NCBI GenBank assembly: GCA_937895305.1
Contig: CALAXS010000429.1
Location: 1 to 6,864 of the forward strand
Length of the DNA: 6,864 bases
Reading direction: 5' to 3'
From: an uncultured bacterium
GTDB taxonomy: Bacteria > Hydrogenedentota > Hydrogenedentia > Hydrogenedentales > JAEUWI01
Made by a program: the position numbers and the translations under genes. The notes beneath the pieces were generated by a model. That model worked only from the letters and a program-made list of their open reading frames with translations, did not search any database and had not been told where the DNA came from. This document shows, in pieces, positions 1 through 5,978 of the stretch. Each line of letters starts with the position of its first letter. The first letter of the stretch is position 1.

Positions 1-147
1 CACAAGGCTTTCCCATTCCTTCAGGAAGCCCAGACCCTGACGCTGTGGTCCAGCTTTAAGTGCATTAAATATCGTCTGTGGGATGAGGAAAATCAGCAGT
101 TGGTGGGCTTCAAGTACCTGAAACAAATGGCCCACCCAGCCCAATAA
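1..147 (+). CDS. C-terminal end of a probable membrane fatty-acid desaturase (partial)
   Basis: Frame 1 is open from the window edge for 48 codons and ends in TAA at 145-147; the start lies upstream of the window. The visible tail has a TLWSSFK segment, then YRLWDEENQQLVGF. That pattern resembles the extreme C-terminus of bacterial membrane fatty-acid desaturases of the DesA/omega-6 type, where a 'leu-trp/tyr-asp-glu ... leu-val-x-phe' stretch follows the last histidine box. These are di-iron enzymes that insert double bonds into acyl chains at the cytoplasmic membrane. None of the catalytic His boxes lies inside the window, so the assignment rests only on the tail and is from memory of the family. 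The gene is followed after 22 bases by an intrinsic terminator, so it ends its transcription unit. It could instead be another protein with a similar tail. Confidence 0.5.
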   Translation, partial: HKAFPFLQEAQTLTLWSSFKCIKYRLWDEENQQLVGFKYLKQMAHPAQ

Positions 148-169
148 TGTAATTATTAAAAAATCAGTA

Positions 170-199
170 CCGCCTCATGAGCATTGAGGCGGTTTTTTT
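170..199 (+). terminator. Rho-independent terminator of the upstream gene
   Basis: A perfect 8-bp GC-rich stem, CCGCCTCA (170-177) with TGAGGCGG (185-192), closes a 7-nt loop. Seven T's (193-199) follow immediately. This is a textbook intrinsic terminator on the + strand. It ends transcription of the partial gene and separates it from the ThDP enzyme gene. An A-run at 159-163 upstream of the stem makes weak function on the opposite strand possible as well. Confidence 0.92.
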
Positions 200-212
200 A
201 TGGGACGTAGTT

Positions 213-242
213 TTGACACAGACAGGTGTTTCGTGTTCCCAT
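213..242 (+). promoter_or_regulatory. Possible sigma-70 promoter of the ThDP enzyme gene
   Basis: A perfect -35 hexamer TTGACA lies at 213-218, just after the terminator. Eighteen bases later is a weak -10, TCCCAT (237-242), preceded by the extended -10 dinucleotide TG at 234-235. The -35 and the position between a terminator and a start codon support a promoter. The poor -10 keeps this tentative. A start near 249 would give a leader of about 30 nt. Confidence 0.35.
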
Positions 243-267
243 AGGCGTTTGTTGCTTGAACTTATCC

Positions 268-274
268 AGGAGGT
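268..274 (+). promoter_or_regulatory. Strong Shine-Dalgarno deciding the GTG start of the ThDP enzyme
   Basis: AGGAGGT at 268-274 is a near-complete match to the anti-Shine-Dalgarno sequence. It lies 6 nt before GTG at 281 and 12 nt before an in-frame ATG at 287. The spacing favours GTG 281 as the start. Confidence 0.8.
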
Positions 275-280
275 AGTGTC

Positions 281-1912
281 GTGGGAATGCATGGCGGAAA
301 ATTAGTTGCGCGTACGTTGAAGGAGGCGGGGGTAGAGTGTATTTTCACACTGAGTGGTGGGCATATCATGCCTATCTACGATGGTTGCCTGGAACAGGGC
401 ATCAAGATTATCGATGTACGTCATGAGCAGGCTGCGGCCCATGCTGCGGATGCCTGGTCGCGGGTAAACCCCGGGAAGATCGGTGTGGCTGCGGTGACGG
501 CAGGGCCGGGCGCAACGGATGCCGTGACAGGCATTGCCAATGCCTGGCGTGCCAATAGCCCCATGTTGGTCATTGGCGGACAGGGTCCATTCTGTAATCT
601 GGGCAAGGGATCGCTCCAGGAGATGGACCATATATCCGTGATGAAACCTATCACGAAGTGGGCGGGAGCCTGTTACGAGACAGAACGAATTCCTGAATAT
701 ATTGAGATTGCACTGCGTTATGCAGTGTCGGGTGTGCCGGGACCGAGTTATCTGGAATTGCCCATGGATGTGCTCATGAACGAAGCGGGTTGGGAAGTAC
801 CCTCCCCGAACGTACAGACCGAGCCGCCGCGTATTGGCCCGGACCGGGTGCAGGTACGTAAGGCGCTGGAAATATTGTCGGCTGCTGAACGCCCCATGAT
901 GATGGTGGGTACCTCGGTGAAGTGGTCCAACGCGCAAGGGCAACTGCTTGAGTTCCTGGACAAGACGAATATCCCGGCATTCGCCAACGGCATGGGTCGC
1001 GGGATGATTCCCCATGACTCAAAGCATTTTTATGCAACTACACGCAGACAAGCCATGGAGCAAAGCGACTGTGTGATACTGGCGGGGTCTGTGTTGGATT
1101 TCCGTCTGGCCTTTGGACAAAGCATCCCGGCAGACGCGAAGATTATCCAGTTGGATATGGACAACACCTTAATCGGGCACAATCGTTCGACGGATGCAGC
1201 GTTGGTGGGGAACCTGGGCGTTTCCTTTGAAGGGATGATGGAGACCATTGACGCGGATGGGTTAACGATCGATTTTAATGACTACGCTAATACCCTGCGT
1301 GAGCAGGAGCTGGCGAAAAAGGCGGCACTGGCTGATGTGCCGAAGAATGATCAATTTCCGATTCATGCGTCGCGCTTGTGTCAGGAGATTGCGGAGTATG
1401 TGACCGATGACATGATCGTGATCGGCGATGGTGGCGACATCGTGTCGCAGACGGCGAAGGTCTTGCCCGTGCCCAAGAATGGCTTCTGGATGGATCCGGG
1501 ACCACTGGGGACGCTGGGTGTGGGGATGCCCTTTGCACTGGCGGCCCAGGCATCGTACCCGGACAAGCGGGTACTGATTGTCTATGGCGATGGCTCTTTC
1601 GGCTTGAACGGTTTTGAGTTTGATACCGCCGTCCGGTTTAATCTGCCCATCGTGGGGATTGTGGGTAACGACGCAGCCTGGGGCCAGATGATGCGACCGC
1701 AGGTAGGTATTTATGGACATACCGTGGCAACCCACCTGAATTACACACGCTATGACAAGGTGGTGGAGGCTTTGGGTGGACACGGTGAGCATGTTACCAA
1801 GGCGGAAGATATTGCAGCTGCCATTGCCCGTGCTTTTGCGAGTGGTAAGCCTGCGCTGGTGAATGTGGAAATTGAGCGCGACGAGACGTATAAGGGCGGC
1901 AGTTACGTTTAA
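281..1912 (+). CDS. ThDP-dependent acetolactate synthase-like / 2-hydroxyacyl-CoA lyase-like (ILVBL-type) enzyme
   Basis: This 543-aa protein has the three-domain layout of the acetolactate synthase / 2-hydroxyacyl-CoA lyase superfamily. The N-terminal pyrimidine-binding domain (about 1-165) carries the cofactor-activating glutamate in VRHEQ (E49) and a VTAGPG segment (72-77). A central domain (about 185-325) follows. The C-terminal pyrophosphate-binding domain has GDG at 436-438 and, 24 residues on, GND (462-464), giving the Mg-ThDP motif with Asp in place of the usual second Asn. The FTLSGGH opening, RHE, TAGPG and VGNDAAW resemble, as I recall the family, animal ILVBL (HACL2), which cleaves 2-hydroxyacyl-CoA into a shortened aldehyde and formyl-CoA. 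The substrate cannot be read from sequence; acetolactate synthase, sulfoacetaldehyde acetyltransferase or another lyase remains possible. There are no ilvN or other branched-chain synthesis genes beside it, which argues against valine/isoleucine biosynthesis. It is probably cytosolic and monocistronic. The GTG start is set by the strong ribosome site. Confidence 0.88.
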   Translation: MGMHGGKLVARTLKEAGVECIFTLSGGHIMPIYDGCLEQGIKIIDVRHEQAAAHAADAWSRVNPGKIGVAAVTAGPGATDAVTGIANAWRANSPMLVIGGQGPFCNLGKGSLQEMDHISVMKPITKWAGACYETERIPEYIEIALRYAVSGVPGPSYLELPMDVLMNEAGWEVPSPNVQTEPPRIGPDRVQVRKALEILSAAERPMMMVGTSVKWSNAQGQLLEFLDKTNIPAFANGMGRGMIPHDSKHFYATTRRQAMEQSDCVILAGSVLDFRLAFGQSIPADAKIIQLDMDNTLIGHNRSTDAALVGNLGVSFEGMMETIDADGLTIDFNDYANTLREQELAKKAALADVPKNDQFPIHASRLCQEIAEYVTDDMIVIGDGGDIVSQTAKVLPVPKNGFWMDPGPLGTLGVGMPFALAAQASYPDKRVLIVYGDGSFGLNGFEFDTAVRFNLPIVGIVGNDAAWGQMMRPQVGIYGHTVATHLNYTRYDKVVEALGGHGEHVTKAEDIAAAIARAFASGKPALVNVEIERDETYKGGSYV

Positions 1913-1917
1913 GAGCA

Positions 1918-2076
1918 TGTCATTCCCGCGAAAGCGGGTTGTTGCAAGCCGAGCTTCGGTCGCCGCGTTTACATGCTTGCTCAAATACTGTAAGAGAATT
2001 TTGTAAAGATGGCTTCGTCGTTCTGACTTACGATAGGAGGGTTTACCCGGTGATTCCCGCCTTCGCGGGAATGACA
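1918..2076. repeat. 159-bp MITE/REP-like element with 21-bp terminal inverted repeats
   Basis: The left end TGTCATTCCCGCG (1918-1930) is matched perfectly in inverse by CGCGGGAATGACA (2064-2076). Extending inward gives 20 of 21 paired positions. Each end is also a hairpin by itself: CCCGC/GCGGG with a GAAA loop (1925-1938), and TTCCCGC/GCGGGAA with a CTTC loop (2054-2071). Smaller pairings lie inside, GCAAGC (1944-1949) with GCTTGC (1975-1980), and CCGA/TCGG (1949-1959). The ends match the widespread proteobacterial 'GTCATTCCCGCGAAAGCGGG' repeat, known for spurious translations such as CHSREGGN. The element begins 5 nt after the ThDP gene stop and fills most of the gap before polX. I see no flanking target duplication and no coding capacity. 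It may stabilise or terminate the upstream transcript. Confidence 0.85.
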
Positions 2077-2121
2077 GGATAACGTAGCATTCTTTTTCTT
2101 GCAACAACTAAACAGGTAGGC

Positions 2122-2126
2122 AAGGA
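2122..2126 (+). promoter_or_regulatory. Shine-Dalgarno of polX
   Basis: AAGGA at 2122-2126 lies 5 nt before ATG 2132 and supports that start. No convincing promoter is visible between the repeat element and this site. Transcription may begin inside the element or read through from the ThDP gene. Confidence 0.65.
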
Positions 2127-2131
2127 CACGC

Positions 2132-3832
2132 ATGGACAAGAAGGAAGTAGCGAAGGTTCTGGAGGAAATCGCCCAGCTCATGGAGTTGGCCGGGGAGAAT
2201 ACCTTCAAGATTCGTTCGTATGTGAATGGTGCACGCACTATCGAGCAACTGGACGAACCTATCCAGGTGTTGGTGGAGGAGCATCGTCTACAGGAATTGA
2301 AGGGGGTGGGACAGGCCCTGGAGGAGAAGATTATTGAGCTGGTGACGACGGGACAGCTGCAATTTCTGGAAGATTTAAAGGCCCAGTTTCCTCCGACTAT
2401 TTTTGAGTTGTTCACCATTCCGGGATTGGGGCCCAAGCGGGTCAAGGTGCTCTATGATGAGCTGGGCATTGACTCGCTAAAAGGGCTTGAACATGCCTGT
2501 GAATCGGATCAGGTGCTGAGTCTGAAGGGGTTCAGCCTGGGGATGCAGGAGAAGATTCTGGCGGGGATTGGGTTTTCCAAGAAGCAGGCGGGACAGCATC
2601 TCTTTGATAAGGCCAGTGGTGCTGCGGAAAATGTGATGGCCCATTTATCGGAACACAGTGCAGTGATTCGTATGGAGTTGGCGGGGAGTCTGCGTCGCAG
2701 GAAAGAGGTGGTAAAGGATGTGGATATCGTTGCATCGTCCATTGACCCCACGGCAGTGATGAAGAGCTTTGTGACCATGCCGGGGGTAGAGCGCATTGTG
2801 TCGCAGGGCGAAACAAAATCATCGGTGCAGTTGGCTTCGGGGGTGGGGGTGGATTTGCGCGTGGTTGAGGACCATCAGTTTACCTATACACTGGCGCATT
2901 TCACAGGGAGCAAAGAACACAATGTAGTGATGCGGCAACGCGCCAAGGACCGGGGGCTGAAGCTGAATGAGTATGGCCTCTTTCGTAAAGATGGGAGCCT
3001 TGTCCATTGCGATACGGAGGCGGTGCTGTTTGCAGCATTGGACCTGCCCTATCTGCCACCGGAGTTGCGTGAAGATCGCGGTGAGTTTGAAGTGAAGGCC
3101 ACACCGCGCCTCGTCGTGCTGGAGGATATGCGTGGGCTGATTCATCTGCACACGACCTATAGTGATGGCGCGAATACCCTGCATGAGATGGCGGCGGCTG
3201 TGCAGGAGGCGGGCTATGAATATATGCTGGTTAGTGACCACAGTCAGACGGCGGCATACGCCGGGGGCTTGCGTCCTGATGTGGTGGTGTCGCAGCAGCG
3301 CGCTATCGACGATTTGAATGAGGAACTCACGGATTTTCGGGTGCTGAAGGGGATTGAGTCGGACATCCTCATGGACGGGTCGCTGGATTATGAAGAGGAT
3401 GTGCTGAATAGTTTTGACTTGATTATCGCTTCGGTACACCAGAAGCTGGACATGAGTGAGGAGGAGGCGACGAAGCGGGTGGTGAAAGCCATCGAGCATC
3501 CGGCAACGGCCATCCTGGGTCACCCGACAGGGCGTTTGCTGCTCAAGCGCAAGGGCTATACGCTGGATATGGAGCAGATCTTCGATGCCTGTGTGGCGAA
3601 TAATGTGGCGGTAGAGATTAACGCGAATTGCCAGCGTCTGGATTGTGATTGGCGCCATATACGCCGGGGCAAGGACAAGGGTGTGAAGTTTTCTATTGGC
3701 CCTGACGCGCATCGCGCTTTTGGCATTAGCTTTGTGAAATATGGTGTGGGTATTGCACGGAAGGGCTGGCTGGAGCCGGAAGATGTGATTAATAGTATGA
3801 GCTGTGAGGAATTGCTGGCGTGGCGGGGATGA
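2132..3832 (+). CDS. polX: DNA polymerase/3'-5' exonuclease PolX (family X polymerase with PHP domain)
   Basis: This 566-aa protein is close to the usual length of bacterial PolX (about 570). The N-terminal 8-kDa domain contains helix-hairpin-helix motifs (LKGVGQALEEKI at 56-67; IPGLGPKRV at 96-104; a third near 130-146). The nucleotidyltransferase palm has GSLRRR at 185-190 and the metal-binding aspartates D196 and D198 (KDVDIV) and D241 (VGVDLR). The C-terminal PHP domain has HLH (H338, H340), D345, SDH (D369, H370), GIE (E409), SVH (H436), GHP (H464) and DAH (D525, H527), so its metal-binding set looks intact. Family members fill short gaps in base-excision repair and use the PHP site for 3'-5' exonuclease, 3'-phosphatase or AP-endonuclease activity. 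The stop codon overlaps the start region of nth, which fits coordinated expression of successive repair enzymes. The start is set by AAGGA 5 nt upstream. Confidence 0.95.
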   Translation: MDKKEVAKVLEEIAQLMELAGENTFKIRSYVNGARTIEQLDEPIQVLVEEHRLQELKGVGQALEEKIIELVTTGQLQFLEDLKAQFPPTIFELFTIPGLGPKRVKVLYDELGIDSLKGLEHACESDQVLSLKGFSLGMQEKILAGIGFSKKQAGQHLFDKASGAAENVMAHLSEHSAVIRMELAGSLRRRKEVVKDVDIVASSIDPTAVMKSFVTMPGVERIVSQGETKSSVQLASGVGVDLRVVEDHQFTYTLAHFTGSKEHNVVMRQRAKDRGLKLNEYGLFRKDGSLVHCDTEAVLFAALDLPYLPPELREDRGEFEVKATPRLVVLEDMRGLIHLHTTYSDGANTLHEMAAAVQEAGYEYMLVSDHSQTAAYAGGLRPDVVVSQQRAIDDLNEELTDFRVLKGIESDILMDGSLDYEEDVLNSFDLIIASVHQKLDMSEEEATKRVVKAIEHPATAILGHPTGRLLLKRKGYTLDMEQIFDACVANNVAVEINANCQRLDCDWRHIRRGKDKGVKFSIGPDAHRAFGISFVKYGVGIARKGWLEPEDVINSMSCEELLAWRG

Positions 3833-4497
3833 AGCTGACCCAGGCTGCGAATCGTGAACGTGCGCCCGAGGTCTATGCGCGGTTGCAGAAACTATACCCT
3901 GATGTGGAATGCACGTTGGACTATCACAATCCCTTTGAGTTGATTGTTATGACCAGCCTGGCGGCGCAGTGTACGGATGTGCGGGTGAACAAGGTATGTG
4001 TCCCTTTTTTTAAGCGGTATCCCGGCCCTGCTGATGTGCTGACTTTGAGCCAGAAGGAACTGGAAAAGGAAATTAAGACCTGTGGGTTTTACCGGAACAA
4101 GGCGAAGAACATGCTGGCCCTTTGCAAGACCGTGATGGAGGAGTTTGGGGGCGAGATTCCCAAGACCATGGAAGAGCTGACGCGATTGGCCGGGGTGGGT
4201 CGGAAGACGGCGAATGTGGTGATGGGGGAGTGCTTCGGGCATCAGGGCGTTATCGTGGATACCCATTGCACACGACTGACGAATCGCCTGGGTTTTAGCA
4301 AAGGCCAGGACGCGGTAAAAATTGAGCAGCAACTCATGAAAGTGTGGCCGAAAGATCGGTGGACCCTGTTTTCGCATTTTATGGTTTTTCATGGTCGTGC
4401 GGTATGCACAGCGCGCTCACCGAAATGTTCTCAATGTACGCTGTGTGACTTGTGTCCATTTCCTGAAACGCGGGAGGGCCTGAAAATTGCCAAGTGA
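3820..4497 (+). CDS. nth: Endonuclease III (DNA glycosylase/AP lyase)
   Basis: This 225-aa protein is slightly longer than E. coli Nth (211). It has the helix-hairpin-helix LAGVGRKTANVV (123-134), with the catalytic lysine K129 and the catalytic aspartate D147 in VDTH. A C-terminal [4Fe-4S] loop is spaced C196-X6-C203-X2-C206-X5-C212, and an extra Cys lies at 209. The N-terminal NPFELIVMTSLAAQCTDVRVNK stretch (37-58) is typical of the family. Nth excises oxidised pyrimidines and cleaves the strand by beta-elimination. It overlaps polX. Two starts are possible: GTG 3820, with GAGGA (3806-3810) 9 nt upstream, and ATG 3829, which forms an ATGA overlap with the polX stop. Residue numbers here use GTG 3820. 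Either choice implies translational coupling with polX, whose product could fill the gap Nth leaves. Confidence 0.96.
   Translation: MAGMKLTQAANRERAPEVYARLQKLYPDVECTLDYHNPFELIVMTSLAAQCTDVRVNKVCVPFFKRYPGPADVLTLSQKELEKEIKTCGFYRNKAKNMLALCKTVMEEFGGEIPKTMEELTRLAGVGRKTANVVMGECFGHQGVIVDTHCTRLTNRLGFSKGQDAVKIEQQLMKVWPKDRWTLFSHFMVFHGRAVCTARSPKCSQCTLCDLCPFPETREGLKIAK
4473..4477 (+). promoter_or_regulatory. Shine-Dalgarno supporting a TTG start for the CPBP-like gene
   Basis: GGAGG at 4473-4477 lies inside the end of nth, 9 nt before TTG at 4487. There is no ATG or GTG in frame near this position, so the site is the main reason to accept the TTG start. Confidence 0.55.
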
Positions 4498-5242
4498 AGC
4501 AGTACAGACTTCGGGCAAGGTTAGCGAAGAGAAATCGCGCAAGCCACGTAATGTGTGGGTAGTAATTATTTATGTCGTGCTGGTGCTGGGGCTGGATACG
4601 CTGGGGAATTATAATTATCGTTGGCCGGATCTTATTGTGCTGAAGTGGGGTTACTGGGCTTCCGTCTGGATTGCGCCTTACACCAACCAACTGTCGGTGT
4701 ACATCAAGGCTCCATTAGCATCTTTTGACTTGTTCAAGTTTCTCTTCTGGTTTGTGATACCCGTGTTGTGGTGCTGGCGGGGCATGGACTGGAAAGCGTG
4801 GAATAAAGAACGCTGGACCAAGCTGGAACGTGGGTTGCTCAAGGCCGCGATAATTGTTATCCCGGTTTCCATGTTCCTGATTCCTTATATTCCGGGTATT
4901 AACCAGTATTACCATGGCATGAATCGTGGTGGTGGAATTGACTGGGCTGCTGCATTTCTCATGCTCGTCTGGACCGTGTCCTGGCTGCCGGGCTGGGAGT
5001 TTATGCATCGCTATTTGCTGCTTGGTGCGGTCCACAAGAAATGGCCCAAGTGGGGCTGGCTCTTGGTACCGATTTCAGAGTTTGTCTATCACCTGCAAAA
5101 GCCACCCATCGAAGCCGGACTTATGTTTGCGTTCGGACTGGTGCTGACCTGGTACGCCGTGAAGCGGGAGAATTTCAGGTTCCCCTTTTTCATGCACCTT
5201 ATCGTGGAATTAAGCCTCATACTCTGGCTCTATATTTTTTAG
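4487..5242 (+). CDS. CPBP (CAAX protease/bacteriocin-processing-like) family integral membrane protein
   Basis: This 251-aa protein has a charged cytoplasmic-looking N-terminus (1-22) and about seven hydrophobic segments (about 23-40, 82-98, 118-136, 152-168, 188-201, 210-225, 232-251). The three short motifs of the CPBP/Abi family are recognisable. Motif 1 is WEFMHR, with E171 and R175; the first Glu of the common EExxxR is Trp. Motif 2 is YHLQKPPIE, with H202, KP at 205-206 and E209. Motif 3 is HLIVE, with H237 and E241. Related proteins are glutamate-dependent intramembrane proteases that process prenylated proteins or peptides, but many bacterial members have no known substrate. It overlaps nth by 11 bp and starts at TTG with an internal ribosome site, so it is likely co-translated with the repair genes. 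No function in repair can be inferred from the protein. The last codons lie in a hairpin shared with the convergent Rieske gene. Confidence 0.78.
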   Translation: MPSEAVQTSGKVSEEKSRKPRNVWVVIIYVVLVLGLDTLGNYNYRWPDLIVLKWGYWASVWIAPYTNQLSVYIKAPLASFDLFKFLFWFVIPVLWCWRGMDWKAWNKERWTKLERGLLKAAIIVIPVSMFLIPYIPGINQYYHGMNRGGGIDWAAAFLMLVWTVSWLPGWEFMHRYLLLGAVHKKWPKWGWLLVPISEFVYHLQKPPIEAGLMFAFGLVLTWYAVKRENFRFPFFMHLIVELSLILWLYIF

Positions 5243-5248
5243 CCAGAG
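5222..5248. other. Hairpin at the convergent gene ends (possible weak bidirectional terminator)
   Basis: CTCTGGCT (5222-5229) pairs perfectly with AGCCAGAG (5241-5248) around an 11-nt loop that contains six T's. The stem includes the CPBP stop codon and ends 3 nt before the last base of the Rieske gene on the other strand. No T-run follows the stem in either direction, so it is not a canonical intrinsic terminator. It may pause polymerase or protect the 3' ends of both messages. Confidence 0.4.
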
Positions 5249-5251
5249 ATA

Positions 5252-5623
5252 CTACCTGGGTTTGAGTTCCCACTGAGACCAATCTTCCTCATCCTCCTCC
5301 GGCGTGTCATCCACGGGGTGCATAGAGATATAGATGTCCTCGCCACGGACTTCGAGCGCGTGGGGGCGTAGGCATGCGGTACCGCCCCAGGTGCATTCGC
5401 CAGTGCGCAGGTTATACTTCCAGCCATGCCAGGGACAGGTCACAATATCTCCACGCATTTGGCCCTGGGTCAGGTCCGCCAGCTCATGCTTGCAGCCCAC
5501 TTCCATGGCGCGAAATGCCCCGTTCTTGTCGCGAAACACGCCCACAGGCTTCGCCATAATCTTGTAGGATTTGACGGAACCTTTTTTGATGTCGTGGACC
5601 GATGCGATACGAATCATTTCCAT
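5252..5623 (-). CDS. Small Rieske [2Fe-2S] ferredoxin-like protein
   Basis: This 123-aa protein is essentially one Rieske domain. The cluster ligands are C44-K-H46 and, 16 residues later, C63-P-W-H66, followed by GWKYNLRTGEC (67-77). There is no signal peptide or membrane anchor, so it is predicted to be cytosolic. This matches Rieske-type ferredoxins or small NirD-like subunits, which pass electrons to oxygenases or reductases. The last 20 or so residues form an acidic tail (TPEEDEEDW, 107-115) that could be a docking surface. Neither a Rieske oxygenase alpha subunit nor a reductase gene is in the window, so the partner is unknown. The divergent PhyH-type oxygenase uses 2-oxoglutarate as reductant and does not need a ferredoxin. 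The start at 5623 has no good ribosome site, and a second in-frame ATG at 5617 is equally possible. Confidence 0.88.
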   Translation of the reverse strand: MEMIRIASVHDIKKGSVKSYKIMAKPVGVFRDKNGAFRAMEVGCKHELADLTQGQMRGDIVTCPWHGWKYNLRTGECTWGGTACLRPHALEVRGEDIYISMHPVDDTPEEDEEDWSQWELKPR

Positions 5624-5656
5624 GAGGGGGAAGAGTTACTCCGAAGTTGATGCGCT

Positions 5657-5665
5657 AGTGTAGCA
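5657..5665 (-). promoter_or_regulatory. Possible extended -10 promoter of the Rieske gene
   Basis: Read on the minus strand, TGCTACACT combines an extended -10 TGn with TACACT (four of six consensus bases). No good -35 is seen at the expected distance. Transcription from about 5650 would leave a leader of about 26 nt before the ATG at 5623. Confidence 0.3.
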
Positions 5666-5783
5666 CGGTGTGTGGCATGGGAGCAGCCCAATGTACTTGT
5701 GCTCTCAGTAATCCCCTGTTTTAAATACAGACCTGGTTTTCAAATTGCTCCGTAGTGATTATGTCTTTTATTTACATTGTGAA

Positions 5784-5909
5784 TCATTGCGAGCACGAGA
5801 TTGCCGCGTCAGCACCTTTGGTGCTTTCCTCGCAATGACGTGAAATTTGGAATATTCGCTCAAACACCCCGTCATTGCGAGACGAGCGCAAGCGAGTCGT
5901 GGCAATCTC
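5784..5909. repeat. Head-to-head pair of REP-like repeats (CGTCATTGCGAG...GGCAATCTC family)
   Basis: The right unit (5870-5909, + strand) runs from CGTCATTGCGAG to GGCAATCTC. The left unit (5797-5840) is its inverted counterpart, from GAGATTGCC (5797-5805) to CTCGCAATGACG (5829-5840). The 12-bp inner ends and 9-bp outer ends are perfect inverted matches, and a 29-nt AT-richer spacer separates the units. The middle of each unit differs in sequence but is itself a hairpin: AGCACC/GGTGCT with a TTT loop (5811-5825), and ACGA...TCGT (5882-5900). A further TCATTGCGAG copy (5784-5793) precedes the left unit and pairs with 5829-5838. This is a common dispersed bacterial repeat whose spurious translation is typically RHCEER-like. 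It carries no coding capacity. Confidence 0.85.
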
Positions 5910-5948
5910 TTGGTCCCATTGACTAAAACTGGGGATTATTAAGACTTG

Positions 5949-5957
5949 TGCTATGAT
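5949..5957 (+). promoter_or_regulatory. Extended -10 promoter of the PhyH-family gene
   Basis: TGC directly precedes TATGAT (5952-5957), an extended -10 with five of six consensus bases. The nearest -35-like hexamer, TTGACT (5919-5924), is 27 nt away and too far to pair with it, so the promoter would rely on the extended -10. A start near 5964 would give a leader of about 27 nt. Confidence 0.45.
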
Positions 5958-5978
5958 GCCCGCAGATTTTCATAAAGC

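Noticed and set aside
1925..1944. First hairpin of the repeat element as a true intrinsic terminator of the ThDP gene
   Set aside because: The stem is only 5 bp and is followed by TTGTTG rather than a T-run; it fits better as part of the repeat element.
1262..2107. Long minus-strand reading frame (about 281 codons) across the end of the ThDP gene and the repeat element
   Set aside because: It is antisense to a clear enzyme gene, and its N-terminal part translates the palindromic repeat into the familiar spurious 'SFPRRRESP' peptide.
1913..2131. Flanking target-site duplication for the 159-bp element
   Set aside because: The bases just outside the two termini (AGAGCA on the left, GGATAA on the right) do not match, so insertion cannot be shown from this copy alone.
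1981..2445. Minus-strand frame containing CHSREGGN
   Set aside because: The peptide is the known artefact of translating the GTCATTCCCGC repeat, and the rest is antisense to the start of polX.
2839..2852. G-run cluster (GGGGGTGGGGGTGG) in polX as a possible G-quadruplex
   Set aside because: There are only two long G-runs, and they encode the conserved residues around catalytic D241, so codon choice explains them. A three-tier quadruplex would need four runs.
2819..3712. Minus-strand 297-codon frame opposite polX
   Set aside because: It is rich in His, Gln and Arg with no recognisable domain, as expected from the reverse complement of a G-rich coding strand. The sense frame has intact polymerase and PHP motifs.
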